A stretch of DNA of 44,517 nt, taken from the NCBI GenBank assembly GCA_016764435.1, contig JAESRX010000020.1, forward strand, positions 1 through 44,517. Direction: 5' to 3'. Below are positions 16,336-25,598 of this stretch, piece after piece. The notes under the pieces were generated by a model. That model was not told the DNA's origin. It did no database searches and saw only the letters and a list, made by a program, of their open reading frames with translations. A program made the translations under genes and the position numbers. Source of the DNA: Flavobacteriaceae bacterium. Lineage in GTDB: Bacteria > Bacteroidota > Bacteroidia > Flavobacteriales > Flavobacteriaceae. The number at the start of each line of letters is the position of its first letter. Position 1 is the stretch's first letter.

Positions 16336-17857
16336 ACTTTTCTAATTCTTTCTTAATGGAGGCAATTAACTTTTCACGTCCAACAATGTGAGTACATGTT
16401 AACACGGCACTAATGGTAACACCTAAAATCCCGTGCATATTTACACTTTGCCCTGTTAAAAAAAGGTTTTTTAGTTTTGTTTTTGGCGATAAAAAAGAAA
16501 TCATAGTATTGTCTGCATCTTTCTTATAGCCGTACATAGCACCTCTATTATTTCCTATATAATCTCTATACGATAAAGGAGTAGAAACGTGAACAGAAGC
16601 CATACAATCCCTTATATTCGGGAATTTCTTCTCTAATTCCAGTAAAAATATTTCTGTTTTATCCGCTTTAAATTTTTCATAAGCCTCTCCTCTATCACTC
16701 TCTTGAGATACGGTATTAAAGGTGTGTTCCCATTCCTTTATCTCGTCAAAATTCATATAGGTCATCGCCGTCATATTATTCGCCCATTCAGACTGATCTT
16801 TATGCACTCCCATGGAAATCATATACCCTTCCGGCCACGAATTTTTCGTGTATTCTTGTGCCGTATAAACATTTTTAGGGGATTTTATATGGTAGTGATT
16901 ATAGTTTGAATACTTAAAGGTTTCCGGTTTAAAAGTGATGTATAAACTAAATCCAGAAATAATGCTTTCTATTTTATTTATTCGTTTCACAAATGACTTT
17001 CGCAAGCCTTTTCCTTCCAACATTTTAATCGTTATTTTTGGTTCTATGTTCGAAACAAAAATAGATGCTTGTATTTCCTTCCCTTCTTTCGTAAACACCG
17101 AGGTTAAGGTATCCTCCTCAAAACCAAATTTCACTACTTCTTGATGATTATAGGCCTCTCCTCCATTTTCTTTAAGCCTTCTCAATAATAATTTAGAAAT
17201 TTGACTCCCTCCATTTACAAATCGATACGAACTTTCTATATAAGAGTTTATGGACAAGGCATGCACATATAAAGGAGTATTTAATTCTCCTGCATATAAA
17301 GAATTAGACCCCACTAAAACTGCTTTAAACAAAGTGTCATCCGAAATGGAGTCTAGATAATCCGACAGTTTTATAGACAAAGAACTCATATCATACGCGG
17401 TGCTATCTTCTAGATTATACAAACCAAAACCACGACATATCTCTCTCATTTTATCACAATAAGTAACAATAGCAAGCGCTTCTTTTGGAAATTGCTTTGT
17501 GAGTGATGCTATAAAATTCTCATATCCTTGGGCGTGATAATATTCATTATCATCATTATCAAAGGTAATAACATCGTATTTATCCTCGTCTAATTTATGC
17601 AGGTTTAACTCCTCCATAATTCCCAAATAAGAAAAATATTGATGTAAATTTTGGCCTTTATCAAGTCCCCCGACATAATGTACGCCGGTGTCAAATATTT
17701 TTTTATTTCTAACAAAAGTCTGTAGATTCCCTCCGTACTGCCTGTTTTTTTCCAACACGCATACCTTAAAGCCTTCTTTTGCCAATATATTTGCAGACAC
17801 CAGCCCTCCAAGGCCACTCCCTATGATAACAACATCGTATTTATTTTTCAAGATCAT
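16325..17857 (-). CDS. Phytoene desaturase-like FAD-dependent oxidoreductase
   Basis: 510 aa. The N-terminal dinucleotide-binding motif VIIGSGLGGLVSANILAKEG (10-29) with the acidic VLEKN end, then YGGNLQTF, and a C-terminal FAD motif LFLTGQSVNMHGILGVTISA match the CrtI/CrtN/NAD(P)-FAD amine-oxidase-like family. The length is normal. In carotenoid pathways such enzymes desaturate or saturate polyenes; here it may adjust the polyene chain or oxidise the resorcinol precursor. It overlaps the MMPL gene by 17 nt and the C45 gene by 11 nt. Substrate unknown. Confidence 0.87.
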   Translation of the reverse strand: MILKNKYDVVIIGSGLGGLVSANILAKEGFKVCVLEKNRQYGGNLQTFVRNKKIFDTGVHYVGGLDKGQNLHQYFSYLGIMEELNLHKLDEDKYDVITFDNDDNEYYHAQGYENFIASLTKQFPKEALAIVTYCDKMREICRGFGLYNLEDSTAYDMSSLSIKLSDYLDSISDDTLFKAVLVGSNSLYAGELNTPLYVHALSINSYIESSYRFVNGGSQISKLLLRRLKENGGEAYNHQEVVKFGFEEDTLTSVFTKEGKEIQASIFVSNIEPKITIKMLEGKGLRKSFVKRINKIESIISGFSLYITFKPETFKYSNYNHYHIKSPKNVYTAQEYTKNSWPEGYMISMGVHKDQSEWANNMTAMTYMNFDEIKEWEHTFNTVSQESDRGEAYEKFKADKTEIFLLELEKKFPNIRDCMASVHVSTPLSYRDYIGNNRGAMYGYKKDADNTMISFLSPKTKLKNLFLTGQSVNMHGILGVTISAVLTCTHIVGREKLIASIKKELEKYDA

Positions 17858-20800
17858 TTTTTTTTAACAAAAGACTATTTTTATTTTTTTGAGCAACGTA
17901 AAATCCGTCCAACTCATCTATATACGAAGAGTTTAACAAAACAATGCTTTCAAATTTACTAAAATTTATCAAACCTTTGACCTCATTTAAAGAGATCCTA
18001 TTTAATAACAGTGTCGTAAAGGATATATCTGTTGCATCTTCTAGTGCTTCTAAGTGAATTACCTTTCTTTGCATGTTTGTATAACAATTTTCAGCCACCA
18101 TTTTATGTTCCTTCACCGCATTATAGGAATAAATTTTACGTGTCAAATGTTTTGATATAAGTAGGATATCTACTTGGCCCAAATCATTTCCTACATGCAA
18201 AATTTTCGCATCCTTCGAAATCATATTATTCAAAGTCAAATAGGTTTCTTTCTGAGCTTCAAAATCCTTCCGAACGGCTTTTAATAAATATGTTTCTTTA
18301 TAAAGGTAATTGGAATATAAGATTTCCTTAAAATAAGAAGCCCCTTCTAACTCCTCACGTAATTGTAATAATTCGTTTTTATAAAATGCCCCTATTTTTT
18401 TTGTGCGTTCTCTCACCGTTTTCCCATGTTCTAAACTATCATAAGAGATTCTTTCTCCCACAACAGCCGTCATACTTCCATTTTGAATGACAAAATCATT
18501 TTTTGCCATTACTTCTGCATTTCCATGAAAATAAATAGGTAAAATATCTATTTTAAGTTTTTCTTGTAAGAAAAAAGCACCTTTATGAAACCTTCCTGGC
18601 CTATTAGTTAAGGACCTTTTACCTTCTGGAAAAACGACCAATGAATAGCCTTGCTTTACCTTTTCCTCCAAGTGATCTACACTTTGATCTACACCATTGG
18701 ACACTGGGAAAAATCCTAAAACTCGAGCTAAAATACCAAATACCGGAGATTTATAGACCCAATCATTCACTAAATAAACTATTTTATGAGTGACCAACCC
18801 CATGGTTAAGGTATCCAAGGATGACACATGGTTTGCTATAATAATTGCAGGTTTAGAAAAACCCTCTTTAGGTGCATTTACCACCTTCTTTTTCACCCAT
18901 CTATTCCCATAAAGAACAAATTGAACCAACCACGCCACTGTTTTATGTAAGAATAACATTTTCTTCTTTTTGGCAATTGGAATTAAAGGTAAAAGGACAA
19001 GGCTCAAAAGAGACAGTAACATCCCTCCTAATGCATATAGTAACAAGGAGATGATGGCATGTAAACTACTACGCAGTTTTAACGGTCTAAATCCTACAGA
19101 TGCTCTCCCAGAAACAAACAATCTAAAAAGTAATGGTTGCAAGGTAAATGTCACAAAAATAGTCGTCAAAATTCCAATTAATGAAAGTACGCTTATGGAC
19201 CTAAGTGCGGGATGTTTTGCAAAAACCAATACACCAATCCCTAAAATAGTGGTCAGTACAGAAAGGATAATGGATATTTTATAGGTCTTTAATTTTTTAG
19301 TTCCATAGGTATAATCATGCACCAATCCATTGGTCATAAAGATGCTATAATCCACTCCTAATCCAAAAATAAAGGTAGAAACAATTACATTAAAAATAGT
19401 GAATTGAATATTAAAAAAGCTCATCAATCCTAAGGTGATTACCCACGTTATAAAAATAGGAATACTCGTAAATACCGTAAGTTCTAAATTTCTATAAAAT
19501 AAAAACAACACTAAAAAAACGGCTAAAAAGGAATAATTAATTAGGGTAGAAAACTTCTCTTTTAAAGAACCTAAAAAGGTTTCATTAATATGTTTTCTGT
19601 CAATCACTAAAACATTAGACAATTCAGAAAGTACAGTTTCTAAGGCTTCTTTATCTTCTATATTTAATTGAACAATAGATACTGCAGTACACAAGTCCTT
19701 ATCATTCACAAACTCTTTTGTAAACAAGGATTTAACACCTGCGTAATCAGACATTGAAACGGGCTCAAAATGAGTATCTAACAAGGTGTAAAATGGAACA
19801 TACGTGTTTTCTTTAAACCCTACCTGCGCGCCATATTTTTTTAAATTAATACGGAGCTGTTCTTTTTTAGTCGGGGTCCAGAATGCATTCCACTCATTTA
19901 TTTTTAACTGCTGATCTCTCTTGGATAAGACCAAGCCTCCTACAGAGCTATACGCTTGAATTCCTCCATTTTCTTTCGCCTTTTTAAGGATGGAATTTAT
20001 ACGTGTATTTATGGATAAAACAGTGTCTAAATTCTTATGATGCGCGACCACATAAATAGATTTAGAAGAAAGATTTAATATCGTATCTAAGTTCTTTTCT
20101 GCAGTAATACTCGCGGCATCCATATAGTTCATCTTAGACAAATCATTGTTAAAACGAACCTGCTTAAAGGTAAAGGAACAAGCGACCAATAAGAGCACAA
20201 ACCCAATAATAATCCATTTATTTTTATCGAAATTATAGCTTGCTATTTTTGAAATAACATGCTCTTTTGGAGCCTTAAGCTCCTTTTTAGGAGTATATAA
20301 TAAGGGAATAAACAGTAAAGCAGCTACAGAAGAAGCTAAAACACTGATGGAAGCAAAAATTCCCAAATCTTGGAGGGCTTGAGACTTTAATAACAACAGA
20401 CATATAAACGCGATAGCCGTAGTAATACTACTCATTAAAATAGGCATCGTAATCTCTTTATACAATTGTTTAATATTCTGATTACTTTTAAAATGCGTTA
20501 AAATATGCAAGGAATAATCCAGGGTAATCCCCAATAAAACAGAACCAATCCCTAGGGAGATTGCAGACACTTTAACTCTGATAAAATAGAGTGCCGTAAT
20601 AGCTGTCAAAGCACCGATCAAGGTGGGTAAAAAAAGGATAAATGGAATGGTTATTTTCTTGTAAAAAAAGATTAAAATAACCAGTAACAATACCATGGCA
20701 ATACTCACTGTGTATTTAATATCGTTCTTAATCTGGTTGGCATTTGCGACAGCAATTACTGTAGAGCCATAATATTCCGCCGAAACTTCGTCCTTGTATT

Positions 20801-21524
20801 TATCCGATAGCGCGGCGGCTATCTGATAGAGTTGTTTTACAAATACGGTATTTGCATCCGTTTCATTTGCCGAGAGCTTTGGCTTAATAAATAACAATAA
20901 ATTATTTTTATCAGCTGTCATTAAAAAACCATTATGCACCTTAAAATCATTCGACATTTTTAAGGATTCTAGTTTCTTCAAGCCTTTAAATGTAATTCCA
21001 AAAGGATCCTTTCTAATGCTGTTTTTCGCAATAAATCCAGTAGGAGAAATAAGGGTTTGTAAATTTCCTTTTACGGTTTCTTCTACGGCTTCTTCTTCCA
21101 GTTTTTGCGCGATCTCCTCATAGTCATTCGCGGTTAAAAACAAGGGGAGATTCTTATAGACAAAATCCATCGTCTCCATCATGTTCTCACTTGTAAACTC
21201 CCCGTCTATAGACGCGATATAAGGTTTGCAGTATACATTTAAACTATCAATAAGTTCGGAAGCATAGCTCGCTAATTTGTCTGGATTTCCATTTTTTAGT
21301 GCGAGTACATTTACAACGATCTTATCAGAAAAATCAACATTCTTTAAGACACTATTCAGTGTTTTTGTCTCTTCATTCTGGGGTATTAATTTGGAAATAT
21401 CCTCTTCAAAATCAATCTTCAAAGAAAAATAAAGCAACACACTTAAGAAAACACCTAACAGTGTAAAAACAATTATTTTTTTTGAAGTAAATGTTTCGTA
21501 AAAAGAAAGAAATAATTTATACAC
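17841..21524 (-). CDS. MMPL/RND-type exporter fused to PlsC acyltransferase and a Rossmann-like tail
   Basis: 1227 aa from a GTG start that overlaps the GT2 stop by 8 nt (no in-frame ATG near). Residues 1 to about 800 are an MMPL/HAE3 permease with two halves, each with a large loop and a helix bundle (LGIGSVLLGITLDYSLHILTH and IFGLGVDYSIFM carry the in-membrane Asp). About 870-1060 is a PlsC domain with NHVSSLD (His near residue 898, classical H-x4-D) and FPEGKRS near 963. About 1080-1227 is a third domain (ILHVGNDLGQVDILLISKH) that looks like a degenerate Rossmann methyltransferase. MMPL proteins in aryl-polyene clusters move the pigment across the inner membrane; the fused acyltransferase suggests lipid or acyl coupling. 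Pairs logically with the LolA gene. Confidence 0.88.
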   Translation of the reverse strand: MYKLFLSFYETFTSKKIIVFTLLGVFLSVLLYFSLKIDFEEDISKLIPQNEETKTLNSVLKNVDFSDKIVVNVLALKNGNPDKLASYASELIDSLNVYCKPYIASIDGEFTSENMMETMDFVYKNLPLFLTANDYEEIAQKLEEEAVEETVKGNLQTLISPTGFIAKNSIRKDPFGITFKGLKKLESLKMSNDFKVHNGFLMTADKNNLLLFIKPKLSANETDANTVFVKQLYQIAAALSDKYKDEVSAEYYGSTVIAVANANQIKNDIKYTVSIAMVLLLVILIFFYKKITIPFILFLPTLIGALTAITALYFIRVKVSAISLGIGSVLLGITLDYSLHILTHFKSNQNIKQLYKEITMPILMSSITTAIAFICLLLLKSQALQDLGIFASISVLASSVAALLFIPLLYTPKKELKAPKEHVISKIASYNFDKNKWIIIGFVLLLVACSFTFKQVRFNNDLSKMNYMDAASITAEKNLDTILNLSSKSIYVVAHHKNLDTVLSINTRINSILKKAKENGGIQAYSSVGGLVLSKRDQQLKINEWNAFWTPTKKEQLRINLKKYGAQVGFKENTYVPFYTLLDTHFEPVSMSDYAGVKSLFTKEFVNDKDLCTAVSIVQLNIEDKEALETVLSELSNVLVIDRKHINETFLGSLKEKFSTLINYSFLAVFLVLFLFYRNLELTVFTSIPIFITWVITLGLMSFFNIQFTIFNVIVSTFIFGLGVDYSIFMTNGLVHDYTYGTKKLKTYKISIILSVLTTILGIGVLVFAKHPALRSISVLSLIGILTTIFVTFTLQPLLFRLFVSGRASVGFRPLKLRSSLHAIISLLLYALGGMLLSLLSLVLLPLIPIAKKKKMLFLHKTVAWLVQFVLYGNRWVKKKVVNAPKEGFSKPAIIIANHVSSLDTLTMGLVTHKIVYLVNDWVYKSPVFGILARVLGFFPVSNGVDQSVDHLEEKVKQGYSLVVFPEGKRSLTNRPGRFHKGAFFLQEKLKIDILPIYFHGNAEVMAKNDFVIQNGSMTAVVGERISYDSLEHGKTVRERTKKIGAFYKNELLQLREELEGASYFKEILYSNYLYKETYLLKAVRKDFEAQKETYLTLNNMISKDAKILHVGNDLGQVDILLISKHLTRKIYSYNAVKEHKMVAENCYTNMQRKVIHLEALEDATDISFTTLLLNRISLNEVKGLINFSKFESIVLLNSSYIDELDGFYVAQKNKNSLLLKKNDLEK

Positions 21525-22710
21525 TCTTTGTAGATTTAATTTTAATAATCAATAAGCTTATTCCAAATGCAAGACATGCCATACTGGTAGCTAACACAAA
21601 ACTCCCTAAAACATATTCCTTAACATTGGTGAGAATTTTTAAATTCGCTAACAAATCTTCCGTATTAAATTCGGTATTTGAGCCCAATAAGACATCCCCT
21701 ATTTTAAAGCTAGCAAAAATAATTACAGGGATCACAGGAGGAATACTTATATTAGAAAAGGCAAAAGAAATGGTTTTATTCAATTTAAAAATAGTAGCTA
21801 ATAAAATTGCTAATACTCCTTGAAAGCCCCAAAATGGTGCAATTCCTATAAAAACCCCTAAGGCAATAGCGCTTGATTTTTTTAAAGGAGAATCCTCATT
21901 TTTTATTATATTTTCTACAAAAAATTTCTTAAATCCTTTTTTTTTTAAGGTCCTAAATAAATCTCTTGGTTTTATATAGAAAAAAGCGATGATCAGTAAA
22001 TAAATATTCAATAATGTAATCCTTGCAAAATCTTTATAAGGTCTAAAGTGAGAAACACGCTCTAGTGGATCATACAATACTTTTACAGGAACATTTGCCA
22101 CCCGAACACCTCTCCAGGATGCTTTTACAATATTCTCTATTTCAAATTCGAATTTATTCGTGTAAAAAGGAATGTTTTCCATTAAAGAAATAGGATACAA
22201 CCGATATCCGGACTGCGTATCTGTAAGTTTTACACCCGTTTCTGCCCAATACCAAAAATTAGAGAACTTATGTCCAAAACTACTCCCTTTGGGTACAGAA
22301 TCTTGGTCCATATTTCGCGCTCCAACTAATAAACTATTGGGATGTTTCTCTATTTCTTCTATAAAAACCACTAAATCATCTGGATAGTGTTGTCCATCAG
22401 AATCAATCGTAATCGCATACTCATACCCTAAAGAAAGTGCTTTTTTAAAGCCCAATTTCAAGGCATACCCCTTTCCTTTATTTTGAGCATAACTCAATTG
22501 GGTTAGCTGTGCATATTCTTCTAAAATTTCCGAAGTACTATCGGTAGCACCATCATTTACAATGATAATACTTGAGGTATAGCTAAGCACCCCATCTATG
22601 ACGCGCCTTAATGTTTTAAAGTTATTATAGGTAGGAATAATTACACAGCACTTTAACGATGCCATTTTTTCCGTTAGTTGACCCTGTTTTTTTGGTTCCA
22701 ATATAATCAT
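21517..22710 (-). CDS. Family 2 glycosyltransferase with C-terminal DUF2062 membrane domain
   Basis: 397 aa; the ATG at 22710 lies 1 nt after the previous stop. The N-terminal GT-A domain shows CVIIPTYNNFKTLRRVIDG, IIIVNDGATDST and the metal-binding DSD at 103-105 in TIDSDGQHYPDD, resembling dolichol-phosphate mannosyl- or polyprenyl-phosphate glycosyltransferases. Residues from about 265 form a DUF2062 domain with several hydrophobic helices (GVFIGIAPFWGFQGVLAI). It may glycosylate a lipid carrier or the pigment head group. Flexirubins are not classically described as glycosides, so its role here is open. Confidence 0.88.
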   Translation of the reverse strand: MIILEPKKQGQLTEKMASLKCCVIIPTYNNFKTLRRVIDGVLSYTSSIIIVNDGATDSTSEILEEYAQLTQLSYAQNKGKGYALKLGFKKALSLGYEYAITIDSDGQHYPDDLVVFIEEIEKHPNSLLVGARNMDQDSVPKGSSFGHKFSNFWYWAETGVKLTDTQSGYRLYPISLMENIPFYTNKFEFEIENIVKASWRGVRVANVPVKVLYDPLERVSHFRPYKDFARITLLNIYLLIIAFFYIKPRDLFRTLKKKGFKKFFVENIIKNEDSPLKKSSAIALGVFIGIAPFWGFQGVLAILLATIFKLNKTISFAFSNISIPPVIPVIIFASFKIGDVLLGSNTEFNTEDLLANLKILTNVKEYVLGSFVLATSMACLAFGISLLIIKIKSTKSV

Positions 22711-22711
22711 A

Positions 22712-23206
22712 TTAAGATGCTGAAAATAAACTTTTCTCTTCTTCCGTAAAGTGTTTCGACGCTAAAATATAGTCAACGATATACTTTTTCAAACTGCTGG
22801 ATTTTTCTATTTTCAATTTAGAAAGCACAAAGGCTTTGTCCGTTCCCCGCTGTTTATTGTATTTAAGTAATTTAGGTGAATTCTGTTGTATTGTGAGTCT
22901 CACAAATCTAATTTCTAGATTTTCAGGTGCTTTTAAAATAGCAAATTCTATCAATTCCACCCCTTGAGCAAATTGTTTTTTCTTATTGGCTGCTCCTTTT
23001 TGACTTCTCGCCCCTAAGGCAATTGCCGCTCCCTTATAGGCTACAAACACGTTCGTATCTCCTTTTTTTACAGTCTGTAATAACTGGTATAGCTTCTCTG
23101 TATGCGCCTTGGATTTTACGGATAACTTATACGCCGCACGAATGGTGTTAAGGTTTAACTTAACAAGTAATAAAGGCATGTATAAATAGATCAATAATAG
23201 CTGCAC
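22712..23206 (-). CDS. Small helical protein of unknown function
   Basis: 164 aa from a GTG at 23206, 3 nt after the dehydratase stop; an ATG at 23179 is the alternative. The N-terminal stretch is hydrophobic (LLLIYLYMPLLLVKL), possibly a signal anchor. The rest is basic and alpha-helical with a TPR-like pattern (AYKGAAIALGARS, GVELIEFAILKAPENLEIRFVR). I do not recognise a family with certainty. The tight packing between a hotdog dehydratase and the GT2 gene indicates a cluster function, perhaps as a membrane-attached scaffold. Confidence 0.7.
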   Translation of the reverse strand: MQLLLIYLYMPLLLVKLNLNTIRAAYKLSVKSKAHTEKLYQLLQTVKKGDTNVFVAYKGAAIALGARSQKGAANKKKQFAQGVELIEFAILKAPENLEIRFVRLTIQQNSPKLLKYNKQRGTDKAFVLSKLKIEKSSSLKKYIVDYILASKHFTEEEKSLFSAS

Positions 23207-23209
23207 TGT

Positions 23210-23587
23210 TTATTTTTTTAAGGTATATAATGCATTAATTTTTAAAGCTACGGTATCCTCAAATTGCGTCACATTTGTCACCTTATAATCCTCCTCTGAA
23301 TCCTTAGAAACGCGAATTTTTAATTGCAATTTTTTGTTCTTTTCCGGATTGATAATCGCCATAAATTTAACATTACTGCATTTCTTCATAAACAACTTGG
23401 TCTCCGTAATTCCCTCTACAAGGTCTTTCGTGATTTGCATCATGCAAACTCCTGGCATAATGGGATTTCCAGGGAAATGCCCTTTGAAAATTTCATGTTC
23501 AGGATTTATTAAAATCTCGAACACAAAGGAACCTTCTGGAGATACTTCCTCTTTGGAAACAACCGTGTAAAAATTTTTTAAAATCAT
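23210..23587 (-). CDS. FabZ-like hotdog dehydratase with Gln in place of the catalytic Glu
   Basis: 125 aa. The FabZ signature is clear in FKGHFPGNPIMPGVCMMQ, with the catalytic His37 in GHFP. The Glu four residues after PGV in FabZ is Gln51 here (codon CAA on the coding strand). The family dehydrates 3-hydroxyacyl-ACP during chain extension. With His but no acid, the protein alone may be weak or inactive unless another hotdog subunit supplies the Glu; the two other hotdog proteins of this cluster show the reverse pattern. It lies 18 nt after the lipoprotein gene. Confidence 0.85.
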   Translation of the reverse strand: MILKNFYTVVSKEEVSPEGSFVFEILINPEHEIFKGHFPGNPIMPGVCMMQITKDLVEGITETKLFMKKCSNVKFMAIINPEKNKKLQLKIRVSKDSEEDYKVTNVTQFEDTVALKINALYTLKK

Positions 23588-23605
23588 ATCTTTTTCAGTA
23601 AAAAG

Positions 23606-24223
23606 CTAATGTAAGAAACTTAATTCAATGTTCAACTTAAAATTTTTATGTTTTATTTGGATCTCTTCCGCCAGATTGTCACTGTTTTTATCAAAGAGAA
23701 TTATCACTTGTTCCCTGCGTTTTCTCCCAGAACTAATCTTTGTCAATCGCTCGTTTTTATCTGTAAAATAGTAGCGGTACTTTCCCTCTTTTTTAGACAA
23801 AAAAACATTATTCCCTTCTAATAAATACATTTTATGAATAGGATTAAACTGAGAAATCAATAGCTCAAAATCTTTTCTCAACAGATGAATCAACATCTTT
23901 TTATTCATTTTTTGCTGTATAAAATTCACCTTAAAAGTAGCTCCTTTAAATTCAAAGTCTAATAGTTTAGTCCCAAATTCCGTTGTAAAAACAACCCTGT
24001 GATGGTTCTTTTCTATTTTTTTTATGATCAGTAAGCCTCCCAGTGTACTCGAAAACACTTCTATCCTTGCTTTGTACACATAATCTATGTCGTGGCTCGA
24101 AAAATATGGGTTTTCAAAATCACCTTCGGTAAAACTTTCCCCTTCAGAAAGGTTAAATAAGGGCCTTCCACAAGAGGTGGTCAACAGTATAAATAGGAGA
24201 CTAATGTGTAAAAACTTCATCAT
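23606..24223 (-). CDS. Lipoprotein of unknown function next to LolA
   Basis: 205 aa. Signal sequence MMKFLHISLLFILLTTSC with Cys18 as likely lipidation site. The mature part is a beta-rich 185-residue domain (VVFTTEFGTKLLDFEF, YLLEGNNVFLSKKEGKYRYYF) that could form an incomplete barrel like LolB/LolA-type carriers; this is inferred from strand pattern and position only. It starts 23 nt inside the LolA-like gene, so the two are translationally coupled. A plausible role is the outer-membrane acceptor for pigment carried by the LolA homologue. Confidence 0.75.
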   Translation of the reverse strand: MMKFLHISLLFILLTTSCGRPLFNLSEGESFTEGDFENPYFSSHDIDYVYKARIEVFSSTLGGLLIIKKIEKNHHRVVFTTEFGTKLLDFEFKGATFKVNFIQQKMNKKMLIHLLRKDFELLISQFNPIHKMYLLEGNNVFLSKKEGKYRYYFTDKNERLTKISSGRKRREQVIILFDKNSDNLAEEIQIKHKNFKLNIELSFLH

Positions 24224-24830
24224 TTACGTCTTTGTTTACAAGAAGGCTTGTAAAAGTTATCAAGGTATAATCCTCTGGAGATTCAATCATTTTTATTTTC
24301 ATCACTTGATATGTTTTCCCATCAAATGTCAATTCGAACTTTTTAATAAATGAATGCATCGCCTCTTCTTTTGAGGTAAAGGTGACCACATAATTATTCT
24401 TAGTTTTAAAATACTGAATATCGAATTTTTGCTCATCAAACATATCTCCTTTAATGCTTTTCGCTATTAAAGTATTCAATTGTTTAAACATCTTAGTGCT
24501 GCTCAAATCTATATTGCTTTTTTTACCCGCATCATTTATCAGTAAATTGTTTTCCTTAAAAATAACACTGTATACAAAAGGAGTGGAATAAGACCATTTA
24601 ATTAAATTAGGGTCTTTAAAAATCAGGTTTCCTTTAGAGATAATATCTTTAGATAAAAAGGACAAATGCTTCGCCTGCACAAAATCAGCGACGATAGTTC
24701 TAGTCGCTTGAGCACTCCTCATAACTCCTTTTTTCACTTCCATTGCTTTTTGAGAATCTAGCGCTGTTTGCTGACTCCAACCTAGGCTAGAAACCAACAT
24801 CACTACTATAAATACACATTGCTTTTTCAT
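24201..24830 (-). CDS. LolA-family outer membrane lipoprotein carrier
   Basis: 209 aa with a cleavable signal peptide (ends GWSQ, about residue 20). The LolA pattern is visible: IVADFVQAKHLSFLSKDI, then SKGNLIFKDPNLIKWSYSTP, then ENNLLINDAGKKS. LolA-type proteins bind acyl chains in a half-barrel and shuttle lipoproteins, or in aryl-polyene clusters probably the pigment, through the periplasm. It stands between the deacetylase and the lipoprotein gene and likely works with the MMPL exporter. Confidence 0.9.
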   Translation of the reverse strand: MKKQCVFIVVMLVSSLGWSQQTALDSQKAMEVKKGVMRSAQATRTIVADFVQAKHLSFLSKDIISKGNLIFKDPNLIKWSYSTPFVYSVIFKENNLLINDAGKKSNIDLSSTKMFKQLNTLIAKSIKGDMFDEQKFDIQYFKTKNNYVVTFTSKEEAMHSFIKKFELTFDGKTYQVMKIKMIESPEDYTLITFTSLLVNKDVNDEVFTH

Positions 24831-24836
24831 ATCAAA

Positions 24837-25598
24837 TTATTTAATTAATAGACTCAATGTCTTTGCATTGAATGATTTTGACTCGAATGAAATCAATAAC
24901 TGTTCCAAAACTTCCACCGTAAGTTGACTCGTATCGTGTAATAAAATAATAGCCCCCGATTTAATTTTCTTATTTATTTTTTCAGTGACCATTTCAGGTG
25001 ATTTGGCAATGGTATCATACGAACGAATGCTCCATCCTATTGTTTTTAGGTTTATCTTTTTTACCGCCCGAGCAATATTGGGGTTTGTAACTCCAAAAGG
25101 AGGCCTAAACAACTTATTTTCACACCCCGTTAAACGGGCTATTATCTGCTGTGTTTTCACAATGTCTTCTTCCACCGCTTTGGTAGATAAAAAACCATAA
25201 TTATTACTGTGCAGGTAGGAGTGATTTCCGATAAGATGCCCTTGCTGTATAATCTCTAAAAAAACATCCGGATGTTTTTCTATATTTTTACCAATACAGA
25301 AAAAGGTAGCTTTTGCATTATACCGCTCTAGTAGTGCTAATATTTTCGGTGTAAAATCAGGGTGTGGCCCATCATCAAAAGTTATATATATCTCGCGGTT
25401 TTCGTTTACTGGAAGTTGGTGAATTCCTTTTAAAAAATAATTCATTTTCATCCGAAACGAGCCTATAATTGTAAAAGAAACCCCTACAAATAAGATACAA
25501 AGTCCCACAATAAAAGTAAACATACTCCATCCTTCCATCAGAAGAACAGCTCCAAAAAGAGCAAGAAAAAAGCCTGTTATGTTTCTAAAATTTAACAA
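24837..25598 (-). CDS. Polysaccharide deacetylase (NodB) family membrane protein
   Basis: 253 aa if translation starts at the TTG at 25598, which overlaps the previous gene; an ATG at 25538 would give 233 aa and remove the first membrane helix. One or two hydrophobic helices (8-48) anchor it. The NodB domain has TFDDGPH (73-79), the metal-binding HSYLH (H126, H130) in GNHSYLH, RPPFG and ILLHDT, so all main catalytic motifs are intact. The family removes N- or O-acyl groups from glycans. In a pigment cluster it may deacylate a carrier or a pathway intermediate; the substrate is unknown. Confidence 0.88.
   Translation of the reverse strand: MLNFRNITGFFLALFGAVLLMEGWSMFTFIVGLCILFVGVSFTIIGSFRMKMNYFLKGIHQLPVNENREIYITFDDGPHPDFTPKILALLERYNAKATFFCIGKNIEKHPDVFLEIIQQGHLIGNHSYLHSNNYGFLSTKAVEEDIVKTQQIIARLTGCENKLFRPPFGVTNPNIARAVKKINLKTIGWSIRSYDTIAKSPEMVTEKINKKIKSGAIILLHDTSQLTVEVLEQLLISFESKSFNAKTLSLLIK

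Noticed and set aside
21491..21823. 110-codon plus-strand ORF
   Set aside because: Antisense to the end of the GT2-DUF2062 gene; no domain and no start signal.
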